A DNA stretch of 14,652 nt. It comes from JAAFIP01 sp043769005 (GTDB taxonomy: Bacteria; Pseudomonadota; Gammaproteobacteria; Burkholderiales; Burkholderiaceae_C). The first letter of the stretch is position 1. Every line of letters starts with the position of its first letter. The notes under the pieces were generated by a model that was not told the origin of the DNA, did no database searches, and saw only the letters and a list, made by a program, of their open reading frames with translations. Shown in pieces: positions 6,258 through 12,531 of the stretch. The DNA is taken from the NCBI GenBank assembly GCA_043769005.1, contig JAYVJV010000120.1:1-14652 (forward strand). Direction: 5' to 3'. Both the position numbers and the translations under genes were made by a program.

Positions 6258-8201
6258 ATGATTACCCTTAAAAATATCACCCTGCGCCGCAGCGCCAAAG
6301 TGCTGCTCAATGGCACCAACCTGACCATCAACCCCGGCGAAAAGCTCGGCCTGGTGGGCCGCAACGGTGCGGGCAAGTCCACCCTGTTTGGCCTGCTCAA
6401 CGGCACGCTGCACGAGGATGGCGGCGACTTTTATATGCCTAGCCAATGGCGCATGGCCCAGGTCGAGCAGAACATGCCCGAGACCGAGGAAAGTGCCACC
6501 GATTTTGTGCTGGGCGGCGACACGCGCCTGACCGAACTGCGTGAGCAGCTCGCAAAAGCAGAGCATGCGCACAACCTGGACCCCGACGACATGGACGCAG
6601 GCATGGCCATTGCCCACGCCTACACCGACCTGGCCGATGCGGGCGAGCACGATGCCGTGTCCCGCGCCCAGGCCTTGATACTGGGTCTGGGTTTCAAGGT
6701 CAGCGAGCTCAATGAAGCCGTCAACAGTTTTTCGGGCGGTTGGCGTATGCGCCTGCAACTGGCGCGCGCCCTGATGTGCCCCAGCGACCTGCTGCTGCTG
6801 GACGAACCCACCAACCACCTGGACTTGGACGCGCTAGTCTGGCTGGAGGCCTGGCTCAAGCGCTACGAAGGCACGATGATCGTCATCAGCCACGACCGCG
6901 AATTTTTAGATGCAGTGACCAGCACCACCGTGCATATCGAGACGGCGCAGCTCAACCGCTACGGCGGCAACTACAGTGCGTTTGAAGAACTGCGCTCACA
7001 GCAACTCGTTTTGCAGCAATCGGCGTTTAGCAAGCAGCAAGACAAAATTGCCCACCTGCAAAAGTTTATTGACCGGTTCAAGGCCAAAGCCAGCAAGGCC
7101 AAGCAGGCGCAAAGCCGCGTGAAGGCGCTGGAGCGCATGGAAAAGGTCGCGCCGCTGCTGGCCGAGGCCGACTTTACTTTTGAATTCAAAGAACCTGCCA
7201 ACTTGCCCAACCCGATGCTGGCCATTAGCGATGCCAGCTTCGGCTACCACACCGACGAGGGCGTGAAGACTATCGTCAGTGGTGTGAGCAAGTCGGTGCT
7301 GGCGGGTCAGCGCATTGGCATTTTGGGTGCCAACGGGCAGGGCAAATCCACGGTGGTGAAGACCATCGCGCGCGACCTGGGCATCCTCTCCGGCACCGTG
7401 ACCGAAGGCAAGGGCCTGCGCATTGGCTACTTTGCGCAGCAGGAGTTGGATGTTTTACGCGCGCAAGATACGCCGCTGGAGCACATGATCCGCCTGGCCA
7501 AAACCCATGCCGCTGCGGGCTTTGCCGGCGAGTCGGGCAAAGAGCAAGACCTGCGCGGCTTTTTGGGTGCCTTTAACTTCGGCGGCGACATGGTCAAGCA
7601 GGCCGTAGGCTCCATGAGTGGTGGCGAAAAAGCCCGCCTGGTGCTGTGCATGATGGTCTGGCAGCGCCCTAACCTGTTGCTGCTGGACGAACCTACCAAC
7701 CACCTGGACCTGGCCACCCGCGAGGCGCTGAGCATGGCGCTGAACGAGTTTGAAGGCACGGTAATGCTGGTCAGCCACGACCGCGCCTTGCTGCGCGCCG
7801 TGTGTGACGAGTTCTGGCTGGTGGGCCGGGGCGTGGTGGCCCCGTTTGATGGCGACCTGGACGACTACCAACGCTACCTGCTGGACGAGTCCAAGCGCCT
7901 GCGCGAAGAAGCCAAACCCATCAAGGAAGCACCGCCAGTTGCTATTAAAAAAGAAGCTGCTTACGCATTACCAACGGTGCTTTCAGGTCAAAAACTCAAA
8001 AAAATATTGCAGGAAACAGAAAGCAGGATTGCAGCATTGCAAACCGAGCAGTCGTCGCTGCAGGCGCAGTTGGTGCAAAAATTGCCACCAGCAGAGATCG
8101 CCACGGCCACCAAACGCCTGAAAGCGGTGGATGCAGAACTGGCCCAGGTAGAAGACCAATGGATGGGCTTGAGCGAGCAACTGGAAGCCCAGGCCAGCTA
8201 A
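6258..8201 (+). CDS. yheS: ABC-F family ATP-binding protein, YheS type
   Basis: ABC-F proteins are soluble twin ATPases that act on the ribosome rather than in transport. The 647-residue product has two full nucleotide-binding domains. Domain 1 has Walker A GRNGAGKST (34-42), signature SFSGGW (157-162) and Walker B LLLLDEPTNHLDL (Asp182, Glu183). Domain 2 has Walker A GANGQGKS (357-364), signature SMSGGEKA (from about 452) and LLLLDEPTNHLDL (Asp477, Glu478). The linker between them contains FIDRFKAKASKAKQAQSRVKALERM, the ABC-F P-site-tRNA interaction region. The C-terminal part (about 580-647) is a predicted coiled coil. Length and wording match YheS (about 637 residues in E. coli) better than Uup, EttA or YbiT. 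ATG at 6258 gives the canonical MITLKNITLRR N-terminus, but no clear Shine-Dalgarno precedes it. Residues about 561-579, between domain 2 and the coiled coil, are encoded by a copy of the dispersed element (7939-7994). Confidence 0.93.
   Translation: MITLKNITLRRSAKVLLNGTNLTINPGEKLGLVGRNGAGKSTLFGLLNGTLHEDGGDFYMPSQWRMAQVEQNMPETEESATDFVLGGDTRLTELREQLAKAEHAHNLDPDDMDAGMAIAHAYTDLADAGEHDAVSRAQALILGLGFKVSELNEAVNSFSGGWRMRLQLARALMCPSDLLLLDEPTNHLDLDALVWLEAWLKRYEGTMIVISHDREFLDAVTSTTVHIETAQLNRYGGNYSAFEELRSQQLVLQQSAFSKQQDKIAHLQKFIDRFKAKASKAKQAQSRVKALERMEKVAPLLAEADFTFEFKEPANLPNPMLAISDASFGYHTDEGVKTIVSGVSKSVLAGQRIGILGANGQGKSTVVKTIARDLGILSGTVTEGKGLRIGYFAQQELDVLRAQDTPLEHMIRLAKTHAAAGFAGESGKEQDLRGFLGAFNFGGDMVKQAVGSMSGGEKARLVLCMMVWQRPNLLLLDEPTNHLDLATREALSMALNEFEGTVMLVSHDRALLRAVCDEFWLVGRGVVAPFDGDLDDYQRYLLDESKRLREEAKPIKEAPPVAIKKEAAYALPTVLSGQKLKKILQETESRIAALQTEQSSLQAQLVQKLPPAEIATATKRLKAVDAELAQVEDQWMGLSEQLEAQAS
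7939..7994 (+). repeat. intragenic dispersed element, copy A (in yheS)
   Basis: The copy starts TTGCTATTAAAAAAG, carries the exact AGCTGCTTACGC core at 7955-7966 and continues more weakly to a CAGGTCAAAAA tail. It matches copy C in hscA by 9 consecutive bases (TGCTATTAA), a 6-nt variable stretch and then 12 consecutive bases at identical spacing. It lies in the poorly conserved segment between the second ATPase domain and the coiled coil, encoding VAIKKEAAYAL. The 5' half is convincing; the 3' half is degenerate. Confidence 0.6.
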
Positions 8202-8266
8202 TGGTGTTTTATTCAAGTGATGACGAAGGATTTTTTTGACCTGTAATACGGTGTAAAGTAGCGTGT

Positions 8267-8287
8267 CTGCACTGGTGCAGTCTTTTT
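8267..8287 (+). terminator. intrinsic terminator after yheS
   Basis: CTGCAC (8267-8272) and GTGCAG (8275-8280) form a compact stem whose innermost pair probably opens to give a 4-nt loop, followed directly by TCTTTTT (8281-8287). It sits between yheS and the GlsB-family gene and would end the yheS transcript, although it could also act as an attenuator in the leader of the next gene. Confidence 0.6.
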
Positions 8288-8325
8288 CGGATTCTTAAAT
8301 TTCATAACTTTTTTTGGAGATACCC

Positions 8326-8622
8326 ATGGTGGATTTACTCAGCACTATTTTTGTCGGTTTAATAGTTGGCCTGATTGCCCGCGCCGTGAAGCCTGGCGAC
8401 GACAAAATGGGCTGGATCATGACCATTGTCCTGGGCGTCGGTGGCTCGCTGCTGGCCAAGTTTGCCGGGCAGGCACTCGGCTTTTATAAGTCCGGCGCAG
8501 TGGTGGGCTGGATCGCCTCGGTGGTCGGCGCACTGATCTTGTTGGTGATTTACAGCGTGATCAAATCCAAGGCCACAGGTGGCGCATCTTCCAGCGGTCC
8601 ATCGGACGGCACCTCGACCTAA
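8326..8622 (+). CDS. GlsB/YeaQ/YmgE family stress-associated membrane protein
   Basis: This is a 98-residue, very hydrophobic protein. ATG at 8326 is chosen because GGAG at 8316-8319 sits 6 nt upstream; an in-frame TTG at 8314 would overlap that site. The sequence shows the family pattern: MVDLLSTIFVGLIVGLIARAVKPGDD (helix 1 then the RAVKPG turn), MGWIMTIVLGVGGSLLAKFAG (helix 2, glycine-rich) and AVVGWIASVVGALILLVIYSVIK (helix 3), then a Ser/Gly/Thr-rich tail. The family is historically called transglycosylase-associated and is often stress-induced, but its biochemical role is unknown. Its stop codon is one base away from the GTG of the next gene, so the two are probably cotranscribed and translationally coupled. 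Confidence 0.85.
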   Translation: MVDLLSTIFVGLIVGLIARAVKPGDDKMGWIMTIVLGVGGSLLAKFAGQALGFYKSGAVVGWIASVVGALILLVIYSVIKSKATGGASSSGPSDGTST

Positions 8623-8623
8623 A

Positions 8624-9130
8624 GTGCCAGCCAAAGAGACGGCCACGTCCCTGGCCGACAGCGACCCGGCCTACATCGCCGCCATCCAGCGCTCGCGCAG
8701 CATGCTCAATAAGCGTGCCCTGGTGGCAGGCTTTGCCAGTGCCGTACCCGTGCCTGGGCTGGACTGGGCGGTAGATGCCGCCCTGCTCTCGCGCCTGCTG
8801 CCCAAAATCAATGCAGAGTTTGGCCTGAGCGCCGAGCAACTTGACCGACTCGACCCCCGCAAACGCGAGCGGGTACAAAAAGCAGTTAACTTGGTGGGCA
8901 CAGTGCTGATAGGCAAGTTCATCACCAAAGACTTAGTTCTCATCGCCGCCAAGATGATTGGCATGCGCTTGACCGCCGCCCAGGCCAGCAAGTTTGTACC
9001 CATCGCGGGCCAAGCCGTATCGGCAATTGTAGGCTACGCCGCCATTCGCTACCTGGGCGAGCAGCACATCAAAGACTGCGTGCGCGTAGCGCAAACCGCG
9101 CAGCTCGCATTGCCCGCGCCGACGGCCTGA
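8624..9130 (+). CDS. uncharacterised helical, probably membrane-associated protein
   Basis: The product is 168 residues from GTG at 8624, which follows the preceding stop codon by one base; this coupling favours it over the in-frame ATG at 8702 and over an overlapping GTG at 8579. The sequence has a VPVPGLDWAVDAALLSRLLPKINAEFGLSAEQLDRLDP block, then KAVNLVGTVLIGKFITKDLVLIAAKMIGMRLTAAQASKFVPIAGQAVSAIVGYAAIRYLGEQHIKDC, with long amphipathic and glycine/alanine-rich helices. The VP-PG-D pattern resembles the helical domains of DUF697/YcjF- and EcsC-like proteins, but I cannot assign a family securely. No catalytic motif is visible. The context, a GlsB-family partner upstream and a strong terminator downstream, suggests a two-gene operon with an envelope or stress-related role; this is inference. 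Confidence 0.75.
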   Translation: MPAKETATSLADSDPAYIAAIQRSRSMLNKRALVAGFASAVPVPGLDWAVDAALLSRLLPKINAEFGLSAEQLDRLDPRKRERVQKAVNLVGTVLIGKFITKDLVLIAAKMIGMRLTAAQASKFVPIAGQAVSAIVGYAAIRYLGEQHIKDCVRVAQTAQLALPAPTA

Positions 9131-9152
9131 CGGGATTGCGAATTCATAAAGC

Positions 9153-9184
9153 AAAAAAGCCTTGCAAACTTGCAAGGCTTTTTT
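9153..9184. terminator. strong bidirectional intrinsic terminator
   Basis: A nearly perfect inverted repeat: A-tract plus GCCTTGCAA (9153-9167) and TTGCAAGGC plus T-tract (9170-9184). The stem is GC-containing at its centre and flanked by six A on one side and six T on the other, so it works in both directions. It ends the 8326-9130 plus-strand unit and the convergent tRNA-Val on the minus strand. Confidence 0.9.
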
Positions 9185-9196
9185 GTTGAGGCGGTC

Positions 9197-9271
9197 TGGT
9201 GGGAGATGCAAGTTTCGAACTTGCGACCCCTGCAGTGTGAATGCAGTGCTCTACCCCTGAGCTAATCTCCC
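9197..9271 (-). tRNA. tRNA-Val (anticodon CAC)
   Basis: The reverse strand folds as a full cloverleaf of 75 nt including an encoded CCA. The acceptor GGGAGAT pairs with ATCTCCC, the D arm is GCTC/GAGC, the anticodon stem CTGCA/TGCAG encloses loop TTCACAC (anticodon CAC, reading GUG), and the T arm GCAAG/CTTGC has loop TTCGAAA. The discriminator base is A. It lies downstream of dnaQ in the same orientation, with its own promoter-like sequence, and ends at the bidirectional hairpin 9153-9184. Confidence 0.96.
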
Positions 9272-9281
9272 GAAGCCTTCA

Positions 9282-9287
9282 ATTATA
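9282..9287 (-). promoter_or_regulatory. -10 box of the tRNA-Val promoter
   Basis: A perfect TATAAT on the minus strand ends 10 nt before the mature tRNA 5' end, followed by a GC-containing discriminator and short leader. The -35 region near 9305-9310 is poor (CGATTT), so recognition would rely on the -10 and possibly UP or Fis-type activation. The remainder of 9272-9369, between dnaQ and the tRNA, shows no gene. Confidence 0.55.
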
Positions 9288-9369
9288 GCGTGGATTCTCG
9301 GGCTAAATCGTCGTTTCCAGGCAGAGTAAAGCAGTCGCTGGGATGCATGCATCAGGCGGCTGTCGCTGG

Positions 9370-10074
9370 TTACGGCGCTGCCCGCCACACGGTTTTTCCG
9401 CCACTAGCTTTATCAATTTGCAGCAGCAGCTCTGCATGGGCTGTAGCTTCGCTCTCGTTGGCGCGCAGTACCAGGAGGTCCAGCCCGCTCAGGTCTACAC
9501 GCACTTCGCACTGGCCAGTAGCCGACGCGCCCGCGCCTGCGTCGATCAGCAGGGCATCTTGCCCGCGTGTGAGGTTGATGTACACGTCGCCCAGCAGCTC
9601 GGCATCCAAGAGCGCGCCGTGCAAAGTGCGGCCCGAGTTGTCAACCCCCAGACGGTCGCACAGCGCGTCCAGGCCATTTCGCTTGCCGGGGTACAGCTCC
9701 TTGGCCATGGCCAGGCTGTCGGTGATTTTGGACACATAACTTTTGATACCGTTCTTGCCGATCAGTGCCAGCTCGGCATTTAAAAAGCCTACGTCAAACG
9801 GTGCGTTGTGGATGATGAGCTCGGCACCTTTGATAAACGTCAAAAACTCTTCGGCGATCTGCGCAAACTTGGGCTTGTCGGCCAGAAATTCGCTGGTAAT
9901 GCCGTGCACCCGCAGCGCCTCTTCATGGCTGTCGCGCTCGGGATTGATGTAGAAGTGCTGGTTGTTTTTGGTGAACTTGCGGTTGACCATTTCCACGCAA
10001 GCCAGCTCTAAAATCCGGTCGCCGTTGGTGGGGGACAGACCGGTGGTTTCGGTGTCTAAAAATATTTGTCGCAT
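9370..10074 (-). CDS. dnaQ: DNA polymerase III subunit epsilon (3'-5' proofreading exonuclease)
   Basis: The product is 234 residues (E. coli DnaQ is 243). It is a DEDDh exonuclease that proofreads for the replicative polymerase and binds the alpha subunit. The motifs are complete: ExoI DTETTG (7-12, Asp7 and Glu9), ExoII HNAPFDVGFLN (89-99, Asp94), and ExoIII-epsilon LHGALLDAELL (151-161, His152 and Asp157). The central block HFYINPERDSHEEALRVHGIT is typical of DnaQ. After about residue 175 the tail is a flexible linker plus a LSGLDLLVLRANESEATAHAELL segment that probably forms the alpha-binding end; no obvious clamp-binding pentamer is seen. ATG at 10074 gives the canonical N-terminus. It lies 110 nt after fdx on the same strand; the gap contains a short tandem repeat, so cotranscription with isc is possible but unproven. 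Confidence 0.94.
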   Translation of the reverse strand: MRQIFLDTETTGLSPTNGDRILELACVEMVNRKFTKNNQHFYINPERDSHEEALRVHGITSEFLADKPKFAQIAEEFLTFIKGAELIIHNAPFDVGFLNAELALIGKNGIKSYVSKITDSLAMAKELYPGKRNGLDALCDRLGVDNSGRTLHGALLDAELLGDVYINLTRGQDALLIDAGAGASATGQCEVRVDLSGLDLLVLRANESEATAHAELLLQIDKASGGKTVWRAAP

Positions 10075-10142
10075 GCTTTGATTATTACATCAGCAACGCT
10101 TGCAAAGCACTAGAAACTCAAACGGAAAATGCGGACTTGACC

Positions 10143-10180
10143 GGACGCAGAGGACGCAAAATTACGCAAAGGGCGCAAAA
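10143..10180. repeat. short tandem repeat, about 9-bp unit (GGACGCARA)
   Basis: Four degenerate units in a row: GGACGCAGA (10143-10151), GGACGCAAA (10152-10160), ATTACGCAAA (10161-10170) and GGGCGCAAA (10171-10179), running into an A-tract. It lies between the fdx stop and the dnaQ start. Similar CGCAGAGGACGCA-type arrays are, to my recollection, scattered in many environmental proteobacteria; origin and role are unclear. Confidence 0.6.
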
Positions 10181-10184
10181 AAAA

Positions 10185-10523
10185 TCAATGATTTTCTTTG
10201 GCGTGATTGATAGAGTACTTGGGTATCTCCACCACCAGGTCTTTTTGTGCCACAAAGGCCTGGCAGCTCAGGCGGCTGTTGGGCTCTAGGCCCCAGGCGC
10301 GGTCGAGCAGGTCTTCTTCGTTTTCGTCCAGTTCGTTCAGGCTGCTCAAGCCCTCGCGCACGATGATGTGGCAGGTGGTGCAGGCGCAGCTCATGTCGCA
10401 GGCGTGCTCGATCTCGATGCCGTTGTCCAGCAGCGCTTCGCAGATGCTGTCACCGGTTTTGGCGTTAACTTGTGCCCCCTGCGGGCAGTAGTCGGGGTGG
10501 GGAAGGATTTTAATAATGGGCAT
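10185..10523 (-). CDS. fdx: ISC-type [2Fe-2S] ferredoxin
   Basis: The product is 112 residues, nearly the same length and pattern as E. coli Fdx (111). The cluster ligands are Cys42, Cys48, Cys51 and Cys87 in IEIEHACDMSCACTTCH and NSRLSCQAF, at the same positions as in E. coli, with the extra conserved Cys46. The MPIIKILPHPDYCPQGA start and VVEIPKYSINHA end are diagnostic of the adrenodoxin-like ferredoxin of the isc operon. It supplies electrons for sulfur reduction and cluster assembly on IscU with IscS. It is the last isc gene in this order; no iscX-like gene follows. A 99-nt gap carrying a REP-like element separates it from hscA. Confidence 0.96.
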   Translation of the reverse strand: MPIIKILPHPDYCPQGAQVNAKTGDSICEALLDNGIEIEHACDMSCACTTCHIIVREGLSSLNELDENEEDLLDRAWGLEPNSRLSCQAFVAQKDLVVEIPKYSINHAKENH

Positions 10524-10533
10524 AGCTAATAAT

Positions 10534-10607
10534 CCGTTCGTCCTGAGCCTGTCGTAGGACTCTCATTAAGGTTCGTAAGAAGGCTTTGACAGGCTCAGCC
10601 CGAACGG
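10534..10607. repeat. REP-like inverted repeat between hscA and fdx
   Basis: Two arms in opposite orientation: 10534-10560 starting CCGTTCGTCCTGAGCCTGTC, and 10579-10607 ending GACAGGCTCAGCCCGAACGG. The arms pair with a few mismatches around an 18-nt spacer, giving a long imperfect hairpin in the operon gap. The right arm recurs at 13419-13447 with one mismatch in 29. This is the style of repetitive extragenic palindromes; it may stabilise mRNA ends or tune expression of the downstream fdx. Confidence 0.85.
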
Positions 10608-10622
10608 TATAAGTAATTTTAT

Positions 10623-12479
10623 TTACACGGTTTCAATGTTTTTACCTGCCAATGCTTTTTGAATGCCCGCGTTCATGCGCTGGGCGGCAAAGGCTTCGGT
10701 GCCTTCGGCCAGGGCCTTGGTCTGCGCTTCAATAAACTTTGCCTCTAGCGAAGTTTTGCTCTCGCGCACCGTCTCTATCAGCCGTTCGATGGCGCGGTGC
10801 TCTGGGTCGGTCAGCAAGGCAGCATCGGCATCCAGCGCACTCTGGGTGGCCAAAATCATGCGGTCGGCATCCAGCCGCGCCTCGGCCAGGGCCCGGGCCT
10901 GCATGTCGATTTGCGCGGTGCTAAAGCTGTCTTGCAGCATCTTGGCGATTTGCTCGTCCGACAGGCCGTAGCTGGGCTTGACATCTATCTGCGCCTCTAC
11001 ACCGCTGATCTGCTCTTTGGCCGCTACGTTGAGCAGGCCGTCGGCATCCACGGTAAAGGTGACGCGGATGCGCGCCGCCCCCGCCACCATGGGCGGGATA
11101 CCGCGCAGCTCAAAGCGGGCCAGGCTGCGGCAGTCAGCCACCAGGTCACGCTCGCCCTGCACCACATGCAGCGCCAGCGCGGTTTGGCCGTCCTTGTACG
11201 TGGTGAAGTCTTGCGCCATCGCGGTGGGAATGGTTTGGTTGCGCGGCACGATGCGCTCGACCAAACCGCCCATCGTCTCAATACCCAGACTCAGGGGAAT
11301 CACGTCTAGCAGTAGTAAATTGCCCTGCGGGTTATTGCCCGCCAGTTGGTTGGCCTGAATCGCCGCGCCCAGCGCCACCACTTCGTCGGGATTGAGATTG
11401 TTCAGCGGGGGTTTGCCAAACAGCTGCGCAACCGCTTTTTGCACTTGGGGCATGCGGGTGGAGCCACCAACCATGACCACGCCCTGCACTTCTTCCACGC
11501 TCAGCTTGGCATCGCGCAGGGCTTTTTTCACGGCTTGCACGGTGCGGGCGGTCAAACTGGCTGTAGCAGCTTCAAACTCGGTTTTTTCAATGGTAAATTG
11601 GGCTGTAGCCCCGGAAATACGGGCGTAAGCAGCTACTGAATTAATAGCAGATAATTGCTCTTTCACGTCTCTGGCTAGCTGTTTGATGGCGGCTTTGTCT
11701 TGCGCGGTAGCTGCTGTGAGTTGCGTCTTTTGCAAAATCAGCTCGGCCAGCGCGCGGTCGTAGTCGTCGCCCCCCAGCGCCGAGTCTCCACCCGCCGCAA
11801 CCACCTCAAACACGCCGCTGGACAGCCGCAGGATGGAGATGTCAAAGGTGCCGCCCCCCAGGTCGTACACGGCATACACACCCTCGCTTGCGTTGTCCAG
11901 GCCGTAGGCGATTGCCGCTGCAGTAGGCTCGTTGATCAGGCGCAGCACGTTGATGCCCGCTAGCTGCGCGGCATCTTTGGTGGCCTGGCGCTGCGCGTCG
12001 TCAAAGTAGGCGGGCACGGTGATCACCGCGCCAAAAATATCGTCACCCAGACTGTCTTCGGCGCGAAAGCGCAGCGTGGCCAAAATTTCGGCACTCACCT
12101 CAACGGGCGATTTCTCGCCGTGCACGGTGGCAATGCCCACCATGCCGGGCTGGTCGATCAACTGGTAGGGCAGCTTGTCGGCGTTGGCCACGTCGCCCAG
12201 GCCACGGCCCATCAGGCGCTTGACGGATGCTATGGTATTAGTAGCTTCTTGCGAAGTATTGGCGGGCGTTATCCAGCCAATCTGGCGCTTGTTGTCTGGC
12301 AAATAGCGTACCACCGAGGGCAGCAGTACCTTACCCTCTTCATCGGGCAGGCATTCGGCCACGCCACTTTTGACTGCGGCAACCAGCGAGTGGGTGGTGC
12401 CCAGGTCAATGCCTACCGCCAGGCGGCGGGTGTGCGGGTCGGGGCTTTGGCCGGGTTCGGAAATTTGCAGAAGTGCCAT
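10623..12479 (-). CDS. hscA: Fe-S protein assembly Hsp70 chaperone
   Basis: The product is 618 residues (E. coli HscA is 616). HscA is a dedicated Hsp70 that, with HscB, uses ATP to release the cluster from IscU, recognising the LPPVK motif. The nucleotide-binding domain spans about 20-385: GIDLGTTHS (23-31), VPAYFDDAQRQATKDAA (155-171), NEPTAAAIAYGL (183-194), YDLGGGTFD (205-213) and VGGSTRMP (337-344). The LLLLDVIPLSLGIETMGG linker and beta substrate-binding domain follow from about 387, then the helical lid to 618. The long MALLQISEPGQSPDPHTRRL N-terminus and RLAVGIDLGTTHS distinguish HscA from DnaK. Two stretches are encoded by repeat-like DNA: residues about 66-84 (12228-12280, weaker) and about 279-300 (11595-11649). 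It lies between hscB and fdx in one operon. Confidence 0.96.
   Translation of the reverse strand: MALLQISEPGQSPDPHTRRLAVGIDLGTTHSLVAAVKSGVAECLPDEEGKVLLPSVVRYLPDNKRQIGWITPANTSQEATNTIASVKRLMGRGLGDVANADKLPYQLIDQPGMVGIATVHGEKSPVEVSAEILATLRFRAEDSLGDDIFGAVITVPAYFDDAQRQATKDAAQLAGINVLRLINEPTAAAIAYGLDNASEGVYAVYDLGGGTFDISILRLSSGVFEVVAAGGDSALGGDDYDRALAELILQKTQLTAATAQDKAAIKQLARDVKEQLSAINSVAAYARISGATAQFTIEKTEFEAATASLTARTVQAVKKALRDAKLSVEEVQGVVMVGGSTRMPQVQKAVAQLFGKPPLNNLNPDEVVALGAAIQANQLAGNNPQGNLLLLDVIPLSLGIETMGGLVERIVPRNQTIPTAMAQDFTTYKDGQTALALHVVQGERDLVADCRSLARFELRGIPPMVAGAARIRVTFTVDADGLLNVAAKEQISGVEAQIDVKPSYGLSDEQIAKMLQDSFSTAQIDMQARALAEARLDADRMILATQSALDADAALLTDPEHRAIERLIETVRESKTSLEAKFIEAQTKALAEGTEAFAAQRMNAGIQKALAGKNIETV
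11595..11649 (-). repeat. intragenic dispersed element, copy C (in hscA)
   Basis: On the minus strand this reads TGCTATTAATTCAG, then TAGCTGCTTACGC, then CCGTATTTCC and a GGGCTACAGCCCAATTT tail. It shares two exact blocks (9 and 12 bases) with copy A in yheS at identical spacing, and its GGGCTACAG tail corresponds to GGGTTACAG in copy D. It encodes about residues 279-300 of HscA (INSVAAYARISGATAQF), in the same reading frame as copy A. Confidence 0.6.
12228..12280 (+). repeat. possible intragenic dispersed element, copy E (in hscA)
   Basis: TGCTAT, 7 variable bases, then GTAGCTTCTTGCG has the same spacing as copy C, followed by GTATTGGCGGGCGTTATCCAG, which loosely resembles the tail of the other copies. 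It is the weakest copy. It encodes HscA residues about 66-84 antisense to the element, with AT-rich codons (ATA, ACT, AAT) unlike the surroundings; the protein is not longer than E. coli HscA here from memory. Confidence 0.35.
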
Positions 12480-12488
12480 GGTGTCTCA

Positions 12489-12523
12489 GTCGATGCTTTT
12501 TTGTCGATGCTTTTTGTCGATGC
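12489..12523. repeat. tandem GTCGATGC repeat between hscB and hscA
   Basis: Three exact GTCGATGC copies at 12489-12496, 12503-12510 and 12516-12523, separated by T6 and T5, fill most of the 52-nt gap before the hscA start on the minus strand. The unit lengths are 14 and 13 nt, a slippage-prone arrangement that could vary the hscB-hscA spacing between strains. Confidence 0.75.
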
Positions 12524-12531
12524 CTAGTACG

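Noticed and set aside
5691..6818. Antisense 375-codon frame across the kinase 3' end and the start of yheS
   Set aside because: It overlaps two clear genes on the other strand, and its sequence resembles no protein family.
8236..8259. TTGACC ... TAAAGT as a sigma-70 promoter for the GlsB-like gene
   Set aside because: The -35 match is good but the spacer to TAAAGT is only 12 nt and no other -10 fits at 16-18 nt; the terminator at 8267-8287 would also follow it immediately.
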